Shown here: piece after piece, positions 9,698 through 18,952 of the stretch
How the letters are laid out: every line of letters begins with the position of its first letter
Numbering within the stretch: the stretch's first letter is position 1
Source: Paenibacillus sp. R14(2021)
Lineage (GTDB): Bacteria > Bacillota > Bacilli > Paenibacillales > Paenibacillaceae
Reading direction: 5' to 3'
DNA: 64,000 bases
Assembly: GCF_019431355.1 (NCBI RefSeq)
Contig: NZ_CP080269.1
Span: forward strand, 3,562,501-3,626,500
Made by a program: the position numbers and the translations under genes
The notes under the pieces: model-generated
Databases searched by the model: none
Told to the model about the DNA's origin: nothing
The model's input: the letters and a program-made list of their open reading frames with translations, nothing else

Positions 9698-12229
9698 TTA
9701 TTTAACCAGCTGGCCTCTTGTTACTCCAAGCTGATTGATGGCTTTCAAGCTGCGCCACACCTGCGTACCGCCAATTCGGCCGGCCAGCGCGTCGCTGTAT
9801 AGGTCGATTACTTCGGTTACTTTATCGCCTGTTTCTTCAAGAAACTCGATTCGGAACGAGGCGACCCCGAGATCGCGGAACTGCTTCATATATTCAGCGC
9901 CCGACTGCTCAATGGCGTTATAGACCGTATTTCGGCAGCCTTCATCGACGCGGACGGGATGCGACATCCCGATTCGGTCCTGCAGGGAGGCGCGGTGCTC
10001 CTCACAAGGACGTCCGCAGTTCGTGAAATCCGTTCCTTCGCTCATGAATGTACAGTAGACGCAGTGCTCCGTATGGAACATCGGCAAATGCTGATGAATA
10101 ACGACCTCCGTGCGTGAGGTATCACTGTTCTTAAGCAGGTCGAACATCTGCTGCACGTTCAAATCGTACGAAGGCGTAATCAGGCTGCAGCCGGCGTCCA
10201 GAAACAAATCAGACGCCTTGTGATTCGCTATATTCAATGAAAAGTCGCCGATCAGCTCAGGGAACGACTCATTCGGGTTCGCTGCCCGCGCACGCAAATA
10301 ATAGTACAGCGCACCCGTATTGCGAACAAGCACCGCATCGGGCTTCAGCTTCAGAATATTGGCGTGGTAGCCGTTCTCGCCAGGCATATGAATCCGCGGC
10401 GTTACTAGTCCGATCCGCTTGCCCGCACCTCGCGCAAGTTCCATCGCAGCGGGAAACTGCTTGATAAACTCGAAGTCGGCATACACCATGTCGACCTTGT
10501 CGGAATGTACTGCTGCTTCAAGCTGCGGCAGGCTGCGGCATAGCACCGTCAACTTAGCCGATTGGCGCTGCGGCGCCGGTCGCTCGTTTTCGGCAGCGAC
10601 GGTTCCGCTGCGTACGTCATCATAAACCTCGACGAAGCGCTTGATATACACCGGCGGCTTCGGCCGTTCACCCGCGAGCGCTTCAGCCGCTTCGCGGCGC
10701 ATCCGATTGAGCTCGCGCATCGGTACGATCAGATCGCCGTTCAGCTCGACGTCAAGCGATTCCAGTTGGTATACCGTGCCGCCGAGACGGCCGAGCTGCT
10801 CTTCCAGCAGCACACGGTCCATAGGGCGCTTCTGTGCCTGCTCAAGCGGCAGCTCCGATACGACCTCGACGACATTGCCCTTCTCCACGTCTGTCCACCA
10901 GGAGCGAAGCGGCTGTCCAATCGTGCCCGTTACTTTAACATGCAGCGGGAACACCCGATACGGCTTCTCCGTCTCGAAGGTTGCACGAAGCCGTCTGTCG
11001 AGCGCAGGATCGCTCGTCTTCCACACTCGATCACCGACATGGACTCTGCGCAAATCGATATCATTTCGTCCCGGAACAAGCTCAATGACCGTGCCCTCCT
11101 GTGCTTCGCCTTCAAATTTGGTGCCTTGTCTGCGAAGATCGTAGACGCGGCCGCCTTCTTCCTTCTTGGTCGGGTCGCCGGCGTCGAATACGATGCCATC
11201 TCCGCGTTTCAACGGCGCTTCAATTCGGCATACGACAGCATCGCGAAGCACCCGCTCCACACGGCCTAAGTAGACGCCGCGGCTCTTCGGGAACGTGCCT
11301 TCGACCAGCTTCTTATTGTTCGTTCCGCCCAGGAAACCGTGCGTAAAGCCCCGGGAGAAGCTCTGCTGCAGCTCGCGCAGCTCTTCCTTGGATGGAGCGG
11401 AACGATCTCCGTCGAAATATTTGTCGATCGCTTTGCGGTACTTGCTCACCACGTTCGCTACATATTCAGGGCTTTTCAGCCTTCCTTCGATTTTAAACGA
11501 CGTGACGCCTGCTTCAATCAGCTCCGGCATCAGCTCAACAGCCGCAAGATCCTTCGGCGACAACAAATAGGTCACATCGCCCATCGGCTTGTGCTCGCCG
11601 TCAACCATAAGATCGTACGGCAGCCGGCACGCCTGCGCGCATTCGCCGCGGTTCGCGGATCGACCGCCCCACATCTCGGAGGTCAGACATTGACCCGAAT
11701 ACGACACGCATAGCGCTCCGTGCACGAAAACCTCCATGGGCAGCTTCGCTTGATCGCCGATCATCTTGATCTGCTTCAAGTTATTCTCCCGGCCCAGCAC
11801 GACGCGCTCCATGTCGAAGGGCTTCGTGAACTCTACGGCCTCCGGCGAGGTAATGGTCATCTGAGTCGAGCCGTGAATCGGGAAGTCCGGGGACAGCTCG
11901 CGGATCAGCTTCACGAGTCCGAGATCCTGTACGATAACCGCGTCCACGCCAGCGTCGATACATGCCTCCATCAGGCGCTTCGCTTCATTAAGTTCATCTT
12001 CAAATACCAATATGTTAAAGGTTAGAAACCCTTTCACGCCGTAGCTGTGCAGAAATGCCATAACTTCGGGCAGCTCGTCCGTCTGGAAGTTATTCGCTCT
12101 AGCGCGTGCGTTGAATTTCTCTACGCCAAAAAAAACAGCATCGGCTCCGTTCGCCACTGCCGCGCGCATGCAATCCCAATCGCCCGCCGGCGCCAGCAGC
12201 TCGACATCTTGCCGTGTTATCGTATTCAT
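9698..12229 (-). CDS. U32 family protein with C-terminal DUF3656-type extension (RlhA-like)
   Basis: Long-form peptidase U32 protein of 843 aa. The N-terminal barrel opens with VELLAPAGDWDCMRAAVANGADAVFFG. The U32 signature region is EVFVHGALCVSYSGQC with further Cys in SANRGECAQACRLPYD. A second half carries HQHLPMFHTEHCVYC and CGRPC. These Cys clusters suggest an Fe-S or metal centre. Family knowledge: E. coli RlhA, of similar length, hydroxylates 23S rRNA C2501. Other U32 proteins act in tRNA and ubiquinone hydroxylation, so an RNA-hydroxylase role is more likely than proteolysis. The start taken is the ATG at 12229 with GGAAGG just upstream. An ATG 15 nt earlier is possible. It stands alone and has its own terminator. 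Confidence 0.85.
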   Translation of the reverse strand: MNTITRQDVELLAPAGDWDCMRAAVANGADAVFFGVEKFNARARANNFQTDELPEVMAFLHSYGVKGFLTFNILVFEDELNEAKRLMEACIDAGVDAVIVQDLGLVKLIRELSPDFPIHGSTQMTITSPEAVEFTKPFDMERVVLGRENNLKQIKMIGDQAKLPMEVFVHGALCVSYSGQCLTSEMWGGRSANRGECAQACRLPYDLMVDGEHKPMGDVTYLLSPKDLAAVELMPELIEAGVTSFKIEGRLKSPEYVANVVSKYRKAIDKYFDGDRSAPSKEELRELQQSFSRGFTHGFLGGTNNKKLVEGTFPKSRGVYLGRVERVLRDAVVCRIEAPLKRGDGIVFDAGDPTKKEEGGRVYDLRRQGTKFEGEAQEGTVIELVPGRNDIDLRRVHVGDRVWKTSDPALDRRLRATFETEKPYRVFPLHVKVTGTIGQPLRSWWTDVEKGNVVEVVSELPLEQAQKRPMDRVLLEEQLGRLGGTVYQLESLDVELNGDLIVPMRELNRMRREAAEALAGERPKPPVYIKRFVEVYDDVRSGTVAAENERPAPQRQSAKLTVLCRSLPQLEAAVHSDKVDMVYADFEFIKQFPAAMELARGAGKRIGLVTPRIHMPGENGYHANILKLKPDAVLVRNTGALYYYLRARAANPNESFPELIGDFSLNIANHKASDLFLDAGCSLITPSYDLNVQQMFDLLKNSDTSRTEVVIHQHLPMFHTEHCVYCTFMSEGTDFTNCGRPCEEHRASLQDRIGMSHPVRVDEGCRNTVYNAIEQSGAEYMKQFRDLGVASFRIEFLEETGDKVTEVIDLYSDALAGRIGGTQVWRSLKAINQLGVTRGQLVK

Positions 12230-12465
12230 CGTTCCTTCCGCCATCCTATCTATTAAATCACTTATTTGTTCTCAGTGTACCAGAGCAGGCCTATAAACAA
12301 AAGCCGCCATATAATGCAAATGCCGCCTTTCTTGTTGAGGCTGTATTCAAATGCTCAATACTTGCGCCGTACCATCGGAAAGAACAATCGTGGATTCGTT
12401 AAAAATGATAAGCGGTTTCATTTTGTCCATTAGTTATGCGTTTTTGGCTTTGCCGCGCTGGAAAC

Positions 12466-12494
12466 TTAACCTTGCAAATTGCCCATGCTATAAT
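12466..12494 (+). promoter_or_regulatory. SigA-type promoter of the sugar isomerase gene
   Basis: TTAACC, a 17-nt spacer and TATAAT. The -10 is perfect and the -35 matches 4 of 6. It lies 50 nt upstream of the ATG at 12545. Confidence 0.6.
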
Positions 12495-12544
12495 GAAGAC
12501 AGACTTGCGCAATACATAACCATTTAGGAGGTCACTATACACGT

Positions 12545-13513
12545 ATGAAACTCGGCGTATTTTCAGTTCTATTCGCTCAAAAGTCGTTTGAAGACGCTCT
12601 CGATTACATCGCATCGAAAGGCTTGGATGCCATCGAAATCGGAACGGGCGGTTACCCGGGCAATGCTCACTGCGATCCCGACACGCTGCTTGCCGACGAA
12701 AGCAAATTGAGGGCCTTCAAAGATGCCATCGACTCCCGCGGACTTACAATCAGCGCGCTCAGCTGCCACGCTAACCCGCTGCATCCGCAAAAAGCAATCT
12801 CGAGCGAGCATGACGCGATTATTCGTAAAACGATCGAGCTGGCTTCCAAGCTTGGCGTCCCTGTCGTCAATACGTTCTCCGGCTGCCCGGGCGACCACGA
12901 GGATGCCAAATATCCGAACTGGCCTGTAGCGCCTTGGCCGAACGATTACCAAGAAATTTTGGACTGGCAGTGGGAAAACAAAGTCATTCCTTATTGGACA
13001 GAAATTGGTAAAATTGCGACTGAAAGTAATGTTAAAATCGGCTTGGAGCTTCATGGCGGTTTCTCCGTGCACACACCTGCTACGCTCCTTCGTTTGCGTG
13101 AAGCTGCCGGCGATGCCATCGGCGCCAACTTGGATCCAAGCCACATGTGGTGGCAGGGCATCGATCCTGTCCAAGCCATTCACATTCTTGGCCGCGCTGG
13201 AGCGATTCACCATTTCCATGCCAAAGACACTTCCATCGATCCAATCAATGTGAACCGCCACGGCGTAACGGATATGCAATCGTATGCATTGATGCTCGAC
13301 CGCGCTTGGCAGTTCCGCACCGTGGGCTACGGCCACGATCTGAAGGTTTGGTCCGACATTATCAGCGCGCTTCGTCTGGTCGGCTACGATTATGTCGTCA
13401 GCATCGAGCACGAAGACGGTCTGATGTCGGTTGATGAAGGTTTCACCAAAGCCGTGCAAAACCTGCAATCCATCCTGATTCGTGAGCCGCTTGGCGAAAT
13501 GTGGTGGGTGTAA
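12545..13513 (+). CDS. Sugar phosphate isomerase/epimerase, xylose isomerase-like TIM barrel
   Basis: 322-aa soluble TIM-barrel protein of the AP-endonuclease-2/xylose-isomerase-like family. Candidate metal ligands are seen in the order expected: GLELHGGFS (Glu/His), GANLDPSHMWWQG (Asp, His), HFHAKDT (His, Asp) and VSIEHED near the C-terminus (Glu). These proteins isomerise or epimerise sugars, inositols or sugar acids. The substrate cannot be read from sequence. The GCPGD segment near residue 117 and the DWQWENKVIPYWTEIG helix are typical of Paenibacillus members. A good promoter and AGGAGG upstream, and a strong terminator right after the stop, make this a single-gene unit on the plus strand, opposite to its neighbours. 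No sugar transport genes flank it. Confidence 0.85.
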   Translation: MKLGVFSVLFAQKSFEDALDYIASKGLDAIEIGTGGYPGNAHCDPDTLLADESKLRAFKDAIDSRGLTISALSCHANPLHPQKAISSEHDAIIRKTIELASKLGVPVVNTFSGCPGDHEDAKYPNWPVAPWPNDYQEILDWQWENKVIPYWTEIGKIATESNVKIGLELHGGFSVHTPATLLRLREAAGDAIGANLDPSHMWWQGIDPVQAIHILGRAGAIHHFHAKDTSIDPINVNRHGVTDMQSYALMLDRAWQFRTVGYGHDLKVWSDIISALRLVGYDYVVSIEHEDGLMSVDEGFTKAVQNLQSILIREPLGEMWWV

Positions 13514-13518
13514 GACAT

Positions 13519-13553
13519 AAAAACTCCGATTCCTAATGGAATCGGAGTTTTTT
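13519..13553 (+). terminator. Intrinsic terminator of the sugar isomerase gene
   Basis: Stem AAAACTCCGATTCC with its near-perfect complement GGAATCGGAGTTTT, a 4-5 nt loop and a T run, 6 nt after the stop codon. Confidence 0.9.
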
Positions 13554-13597
13554 ATATGGATGGCAGAAGCTGCTTATTCTTGCTGACTGCATCGCGC

Positions 13598-13643
13598 AAA
13601 AAAAAAACCGCGCAGCTGCTTGTTGGATCAAGCGCCGAGCGGC
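13598..13643 (-). terminator. Intrinsic terminator after the small membrane protein gene
   Basis: Minus-strand interrupted stem (CCGC and GCTTG blocks pairing across a short loop, mismatched in the middle) followed by ten T. It lies 28 nt past the stop of the 71-aa gene. Confidence 0.65.
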
Positions 13644-13670
13644 TTTATTTCGGTGTCCCGAGCCGTATTT

Positions 13671-13886
13671 CTATGCCAGCCAAACTTTAAAAATCATCAC
13701 GTAATTCGCGAACGCGAATACGAGCAGCGCTACGGTCGTAAATCCAATCGCAAACGGACTTTTCTTTGGACGAGCCATAATCAAACGAATCCAGCCGATG
13801 AAGATAACAATGGTAAACAGCAGCATCATAATATCCATGGGATCGAATTTCGCAAGGGCTGTTGAAGCATTCTCAGCAAGAAACAT
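13671..13886 (-). CDS. Small two-helix membrane protein of unknown function
   Basis: 71 aa with two hydrophobic helices (about residues 18-36 and 45-67) joined by a positively charged turn, IMARPKKSPF. The positive-inside rule puts that turn in the cytoplasm. The start is an ATG with a perfect AAGGAGGT 9 nt upstream. A promoter and a terminator frame it, so the gene is well supported in spite of its size. I recognise no family and assign no function. It is transcribed divergently from the nitrite/sulfite reductase, with no evidence of a shared role. Confidence 0.75.
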   Translation of the reverse strand: MFLAENASTALAKFDPMDIMMLLFTIVIFIGWIRLIMARPKKSPFAIGFTTVALLVFAFANYVMIFKVWLA

Positions 13887-13930
13887 TAGGTGAGGACCTC
13901 CTTAATTTTCGCACGTTGCCTATATTACTT

Positions 13931-13959
13931 ATGTTAGCCTCATCTGGGACTTGTTGCAA
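13931..13959 (-). promoter_or_regulatory. Putative promoter of the small membrane protein gene
   Basis: Minus-strand TTGCAA, a 17-nt spacer and TAACAT, about 45 nt before the start codon. Both hexamers match the SigA consensus at 4 of 6 or better. The rest of the divergent region 13960-14191 is A+T-rich and I see no convincing promoter or operator there for the plus-strand reductase gene, although a TATAAT occurs at 14037-14042. Confidence 0.45.
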
Positions 13960-14191
13960 GTCACATTAAACAATCGTAACAAGTTTGTCACCTTTTAGGG
14001 AAGGACGCTTTTATTATAAACAGACCTGCTTAGAAATATAATAAACTCTTATAGTTAAGGCGCGTATGTGCATTGTGACCGAAGTTTAAATATGATACGA
14101 TTCATGATAGTAATTTCATACGAGATTCGTCGGATTTAAATCACTATATCCAAATCGTATGCAAAAAACATTCTTAGGAGGAACTATAATA

Positions 14192-15802
14192 ATGGCCTAT
14201 GAAGCCGTATGGATGAATGACCCTTCCAAGCTGAATAAATTCGAATTCATCAAAATGGAAAAAGACGGTCTGGACGTTATCCGCACGATTATCGACAAGT
14301 ATGCCAAAGAAGGCTATTCCTCTATTCCTGAGGACGATATGAATCGTTTCAAATGGGCTGGCGTATACGAGCAGAAGCCAAAAGACGGCTACTTCATGAT
14401 GCGGATCCGTATCAACACCGGAATTATGACTTCCGCGCAAGCGCGCGCAATCGCTTCCATTGGCCGCGACTACGGACGCGACTTGATTGACGTAACGACG
14501 CGCCAAGCAATTCAATATCACTGGCTGAAGGTCGAAGATCTTCCGGACATCTTCAATCGCCTTGAAGCGGTTGGACTGTACTCGTACGAAGCTTGCGGCG
14601 ACTGCCCGCGCACGATCGTCGGCAACCCGCTTGCCGGAATTGACCGTGACGAGCTGATGGATACGCGCGAGATCGTGCAGCAGGTTAACGATTTCTACTT
14701 GTTGAACCGCGATTTCTCCAACTTACCGCGTAAATATAAAATGTCCATAACATCCAATATCTATAACAATGCGAACGCTGAAATCAATGACCTTGCCTTC
14801 GTCCCGGCTGTTAAAGTCATCGACGGCCAAGAAGTAATCGGGTTCCACGCTTTTGTCGGCGGCGGCTTGTCGGCAAAGCCCCACTTGGCCAAAGAGCTGG
14901 ACATGTTCGTTCGTCCTGAAGAGGTGTTGAAGGTTTCGATCGGCGTGACGACGATTTTCCGTGATCACGGCTATCGCGAGAAGCGCCACCAAGCCCGTTT
15001 GAAATTTCTTATGGCGGATTGGGGCCCTGAGAAGTTCTTGGAGAAGCTGAAGGAAATCATCGGCGACATGCCTGCGGCAGGCGAAAACAAAACGGTCGGC
15101 TGGAACGCCGTATACTATGACGGCGTGTACCCGCAAAAGGAAGCCGGTCTTAATTTTATCGGCCTAAACGTTCCGGTTGGACGCACCAACGCCACTGAGT
15201 TGGAACAGCTCGCAGATGCGGCAGATGAGTTCGGCGATGGCACGATTCGCACGACGATGTCGCAAAACATCATCTTGGCCGGTATTCCGGACGAGAAAGT
15301 GGAAGCTGCGCTTCAACTACCGGTGCTTCAACGCCTCTCGCCGAAAGCAAAAAACTTCATGAGCCGTACCGTGTCCTGCACAGGTAACGAGTTCTGCAAT
15401 CTGGCTGTCGTTGAAACGAAAGTCCGTGCTGTCCGCGTTGCGGAATATTTAGACGAGAATGTGGAACTGGACGAGAAAATCCGAATTCACTTCATTGGCT
15501 GCCCGAACGCTTGCGGTCAGAAGCATATTGCGGACATCGGCCTGCAAGGCGCACTTGTTAAAACACCTGAAGGCATGGTCGATGCGTTCGACATTGCGGT
15601 CGGCGGTATCCTCGGCCCTGGCGCTCAATTTAACCAATCGCTGAAAGGCCGCGTCAAAGGCGATGACCTTGGCGGCGTGCTCGCCCAGTTGATTCACTTC
15701 TACAAAGATGGCCGCCAAGCCGGCGAGTCGTTCCATCATTATGTGAATCGCGTTGGTGTTCCGGCTTTCCAAGAGAAGCTGACTGAAATCTTGGCTGGTT
15801 AA
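14192..15802 (+). CDS. Ferredoxin-type nitrite/sulfite reductase (siroheme and 4Fe-4S)
   Basis: 536-aa soluble reductase for the six-electron reduction of nitrite to ammonia or sulfite to sulfide. It has two ferredoxin-like half domains and two siroheme/Fe-S repeats. The cofactor ligands are visible as SCTGNEFC (C-x5-C) and GCPNACG (C-x3-C), about 40 residues apart. Arg-rich substrate-site segments include TTRQAIQYHW and TTMSQNIILAG. The start is the ATG at 14192 (MAYEAVWMNDPSK) with AGGAGG 10 nt upstream. An upstream in-frame ATG at 14159 is a poorer choice. Sequence alone does not separate nitrite from sulfite specificity. It is a single-gene unit with a strong terminator. No siroheme synthesis or nitrate reductase gene is adjacent. 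Confidence 0.88.
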   Translation: MAYEAVWMNDPSKLNKFEFIKMEKDGLDVIRTIIDKYAKEGYSSIPEDDMNRFKWAGVYEQKPKDGYFMMRIRINTGIMTSAQARAIASIGRDYGRDLIDVTTRQAIQYHWLKVEDLPDIFNRLEAVGLYSYEACGDCPRTIVGNPLAGIDRDELMDTREIVQQVNDFYLLNRDFSNLPRKYKMSITSNIYNNANAEINDLAFVPAVKVIDGQEVIGFHAFVGGGLSAKPHLAKELDMFVRPEEVLKVSIGVTTIFRDHGYREKRHQARLKFLMADWGPEKFLEKLKEIIGDMPAAGENKTVGWNAVYYDGVYPQKEAGLNFIGLNVPVGRTNATELEQLADAADEFGDGTIRTTMSQNIILAGIPDEKVEAALQLPVLQRLSPKAKNFMSRTVSCTGNEFCNLAVVETKVRAVRVAEYLDENVELDEKIRIHFIGCPNACGQKHIADIGLQGALVKTPEGMVDAFDIAVGGILGPGAQFNQSLKGRVKGDDLGGVLAQLIHFYKDGRQAGESFHHYVNRVGVPAFQEKLTEILAG

Positions 15803-15805
15803 ATA

Positions 15806-15843
15806 GAACGTCCCAAGGAGAAATCCTTTGGGACGTTTTTTTT
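15806..15843 (+). terminator. Intrinsic terminator of the nitrite/sulfite reductase gene
   Basis: Stem AACGTCCCAAGGA with TCCTTTGGGACGTT, a GAAA-type loop and eight T. It starts a few nt after the stop. Confidence 0.92.
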
Positions 15844-15942
15844 GATGTTGGTGTTCCTTCCAGCTGATTAGCGTTTCTGCCGCACGAGACAGCCTCCATC
15901 ATTAACAAATGTGAGCGCATGCGGACATCCGCAGAAGACAGT

Positions 15943-16014
15943 AAACAGCCCCCTCGAAACCGGACGCAGCAGGTGAATTCACCGCCTGCGTGCACGACTT
16001 AAAGGAGGCTGTTT
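15943..16014. repeat. Large two-part inverted repeat downstream of uvrA
   Basis: An outer stem AAACAGCC(C)CCT pairs with AGGAGGCTGTTT. Inside it an inner, nearly perfect palindrome runs around GGTGAATTCACC. It lies 30 nt beyond the uvrA stop. No clear T run follows on either strand, so it may be an atypical uvrA terminator, a structured element or a relic of a small mobile repeat. Confidence 0.5.
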
Positions 16015-16043
16015 GCCAAGTTAATTTATAGTTTACAGCTCCA

Positions 16044-18932
16044 TTATTGCTCGATTCCTGCTGCAGCCACGCTTTGCATCGCACGCTGCTGGGCAATCGT
16101 ACGTTCGCGGTCACGCTCTAAGATCGGCTTCAAGTAGCGCCCCGTGTACGAGCCTTCCACTTTAATCACTTCTTCCGGCGTACCGGTCGCAACGATCATA
16201 CCGCCGCCGTTGCCGCCTTCAGGTCCAAGGTCGAGCAAATAATCCGCCGTCTTGATGACGTCCAAATTATGCTCAATAACTAACACCGATTCGCCTGAAT
16301 CAACCAGCCGGTGTAGGACGACGAGCAGCCGGTCAATATCGTCGACGTGCAAGCCCGTAGTCGGTTCATCAAGAATGTAAAGCATCTTGCCCGTACTGCG
16401 GCGATAGAGCTCCGCTGCCAGCTTCACGCGCTGCGCTTCGCCGCCGGATAGTGTCGTAGCCGGCTGGCCCAGATTCATGTAGCCAAGCCCTACATCAAGC
16501 AGCGTCTGAAGCTTCCGGTGAATACGAGGCACGTTTCTGAAAAATTCGCAGGCATCCTCGATCGTCAATTGGAGCAGATCCGCAATGCTCTTGCCTTTGT
16601 ATTTCACATCCAGCGTCTCGCGATTATACCGTTTGCCTTTGCAGATTTCGCAAGGCACATAGACATCCGGCAGGAAATGCATTTCAATCTTGATAATGCC
16701 ATCGCCGCGGCAGGATTCACAGCGGCCGCCCTTCACGTTGAAGCTGAACCGGCCCTTCTTGTAGCCGCGAACCTTGGCTTCGTTCGTCGATGCGTACAGG
16801 TCGCGAATATCGTCGAATACGCCGGTATAGGTTGCAGGATTGGAACGCGGCGTCCGGCCGATCGGCGATTGGTCGATGTCGATGACCTTCTCGATATGCT
16901 CTAGTCCGCGAAGCTCCTTGAATTCACCCGGGCGCATCTTCGCTTTGTTCAGATCGCGCGCAAGCGTCTTGTATAGAATTTCGTTGACCAAGGTCGACTT
17001 ACCGGAGCCCGAAACGCCGGTTACCGCCGTAAACACGCCAAGCGGGAATTTCGCATTAATGCCGCGCAGGTTGTTCTCCTTCGCTCCGCGAACTTCAAGC
17101 CACTTACCGTTCGTCTCGCGGCGCTTCAGCGGAACCGGAATAAACTTGCGGCCACTCAAATAGGCGCCAGTCAGTGAATTCTCGTCCGCCATGACTTCCT
17201 TCGGCGTTCCCATGGATACAACCTGTCCGCCGTGAATACCCGCGCCCGGTCCGATGTCGATGATATAGTCGGAGGCCAGCATCGTGTCCTCGTCATGTTC
17301 AACGACGATCAGCGTGTTGCCGAGATTGCGCATATGCTCCAGCGTCTGAATCAGCTTGTCGTTATCGCGTTGGTGAAGCCCAATACTCGGTTCATCTAGA
17401 ATGTACAGGACGCCCATCAGGCTCGAGCCGATCTGCGTAGCCAATCGAATCCGCTGAGCTTCCCCGCCGGAAAGCGTACCGGCGGCACGGTTCATGGACA
17501 GGTATTCCAAGCCGACATTGACAAGAAACCCGAGGCGGCTGTTGATCTCTTTGAGGATCAGATGGGCAATGAGTTTCTCTTTGTCTGTTAGCTCCAGGCT
17601 GTTAAAGAAGCGTTCCGCTTCTCCAATCGACAGTGAAGTCACATGGGAAATGTTCTGGCTTCCGATCGTAACGGCCAAGCTTTCTCTCCTAAGGCGGTGG
17701 CCTTTGCAGCCGCTGCACGGCTTGGCACTCATATATTGCTCGATATGCTCGCGTATGCCGTCGGAGCCCGTCTCCCGATAGCGGCGTTCCAGGTTGTGCA
17801 CAATACCCTCGAACGGCACGAGCGCTTCTTTGGAGTGACCGAAGTCATTCTCGTAGCGGAAGCGGACGCGTTCTCCGCCGGTGCCGTTCAGCAGCTTCTT
17901 CATCTGCTCGGGCGAAAGCTCGCTGACAGGTACGTTCCGCGGAATACCGTAATGGATACATACAGCTTCTAGGAACTGCGGGTAGTAGTTGGATGTACTG
18001 CCTGCCCATGCCTCGAAGGCACCCTCCTCGATCGACTTGCTCATATCCGGCACAAGGAGCTCGGCATCGACGATCATCTTCGCGCCGAGTCCGTCGCAGT
18101 CCGGGCAAGCGCCGTAGGGACTATTGAACGAGAACATGCGAGGCGCCAGCTCATCTATGCTGAATCCGCACACTGGACAAGCTAGGTTGGAGCTGAACAG
18201 CAGCTCTTCCTTCTCCATCACATCGACGAGCACTTGACCGCCCGACAGCTTAATCGCGGTTTCGAGCGAATCCGCTAACCGGCTGTGGATGTCATCCTTG
18301 ACGACGATCCGGTCCACGACAACCTCGATGTTATGCTTCTTGTTCTTCTCCAGCTCGATCTTCTCGCTCAGCTCGCGCAATTCACCGTTTACGCGCACCC
18401 GCACGAAACCCTGCTTCTGCACGTCCGCGAAAAGCTTGGTGTGCTCGCCCTTGCGGCCCGAGATGATCGGTGCCAGAATCTGCAGCTTCGTCCGCTCCGG
18501 ATATTCCATGATGCGGTCCACCATCTGCTCCACGGTCTGCGACGTAATCTCGATGCCGTGATCCGGGCAGTGCGGCTTGCCGACGCGCGCGAACAACAAC
18601 CGCAAGTAATCGTAAATCTCCGTTACCGTTCCGACCGTGGAACGCGGGTTACGGCTAGTCGTTTTCTGGTCGATGGAGATTGCCGGCGACAGCCCGTCTA
18701 TGGAATCGACATCCGGCTTCTCCATCTGGCCTAGAAATTGCCTGGCATAGGCCGACAGCGACTCCACGTACCGGCGCTGCCCCTCGGCGTAGATCGTGTC
18801 GAAAGCAAGCGAAGATTTGCCCGAGCCGCTGAGGCCTGTCAGTACGACAAACTTATCCCGGGGAATGGTGACGTCGATATTTTTCAAATTATGGGCTCTT
18901 GCCCCTTTAATGACGATAGAATCACTAGCCAC
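16044..18932 (-). CDS. uvrA: Excinuclease ABC subunit A, UvrA
   Basis: Damage-sensing ATPase of nucleotide excision repair, acting with UvrB. At 962 aa it is full length. Two ABC modules show Walker [10 protein letters not shown] (near residue 33) and GVSGSGKST, and two LSGGEAQR signatures. Zinc modules are seen at CPVC...CPDCDGLG and at RCESCRGDG...[10 protein letters not shown]. The start is a GTG at 18932 with AAGGAGAG 7 nt upstream. No ATG start fits better. It follows uvrB by 20 nt and is surely co-transcribed with it from the promoter at 21141-21169. Confidence 0.97.
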   Translation of the reverse strand: MASDSIVIKGARAHNLKNIDVTIPRDKFVVLTGLSGSGKSSLAFDTIYAEGQRRYVESLSAYARQFLGQMEKPDVDSIDGLSPAISIDQKTTSRNPRSTVGTVTEIYDYLRLLFARVGKPHCPDHGIEITSQTVEQMVDRIMEYPERTKLQILAPIISGRKGEHTKLFADVQKQGFVRVRVNGELRELSEKIELEKNKKHNIEVVVDRIVVKDDIHSRLADSLETAIKLSGGQVLVDVMEKEELLFSSNLACPVCGFSIDELAPRMFSFNSPYGACPDCDGLGAKMIVDAELLVPDMSKSIEEGAFEAWAGSTSNYYPQFLEAVCIHYGIPRNVPVSELSPEQMKKLLNGTGGERVRFRYENDFGHSKEALVPFEGIVHNLERRYRETGSDGIREHIEQYMSAKPCSGCKGHRLRRESLAVTIGSQNISHVTSLSIGEAERFFNSLELTDKEKLIAHLILKEINSRLGFLVNVGLEYLSMNRAAGTLSGGEAQRIRLATQIGSSLMGVLYILDEPSIGLHQRDNDKLIQTLEHMRNLGNTLIVVEHDEDTMLASDYIIDIGPGAGIHGGQVVSMGTPKEVMADENSLTGAYLSGRKFIPVPLKRRETNGKWLEVRGAKENNLRGINAKFPLGVFTAVTGVSGSGKSTLVNEILYKTLARDLNKAKMRPGEFKELRGLEHIEKVIDIDQSPIGRTPRSNPATYTGVFDDIRDLYASTNEAKVRGYKKGRFSFNVKGGRCESCRGDGIIKIEMHFLPDVYVPCEICKGKRYNRETLDVKYKGKSIADLLQLTIEDACEFFRNVPRIHRKLQTLLDVGLGYMNLGQPATTLSGGEAQRVKLAAELYRRSTGKMLYILDEPTTGLHVDDIDRLLVVLHRLVDSGESVLVIEHNLDVIKTADYLLDLGPEGGNGGGMIVATGTPEEVIKVEGSYTGRYLKPILERDRERTIAQQRAMQSVAAAGIEQ

Positions 18933-18952
18933 TTCTTAACTCTCCTTCCGGC

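Noticed and set aside
12569-13468. A 299-codon minus-strand frame opposite the sugar isomerase
   Set aside because: The plus-strand gene has promoter, ribosome site, conserved metal ligands and terminator. The antisense frame has none of these.
14037-14042. TATAAT as -10 of the nitrite/sulfite reductase
   Set aside because: No acceptable -35 at 16-18 nt upstream, so I did not call a promoter.
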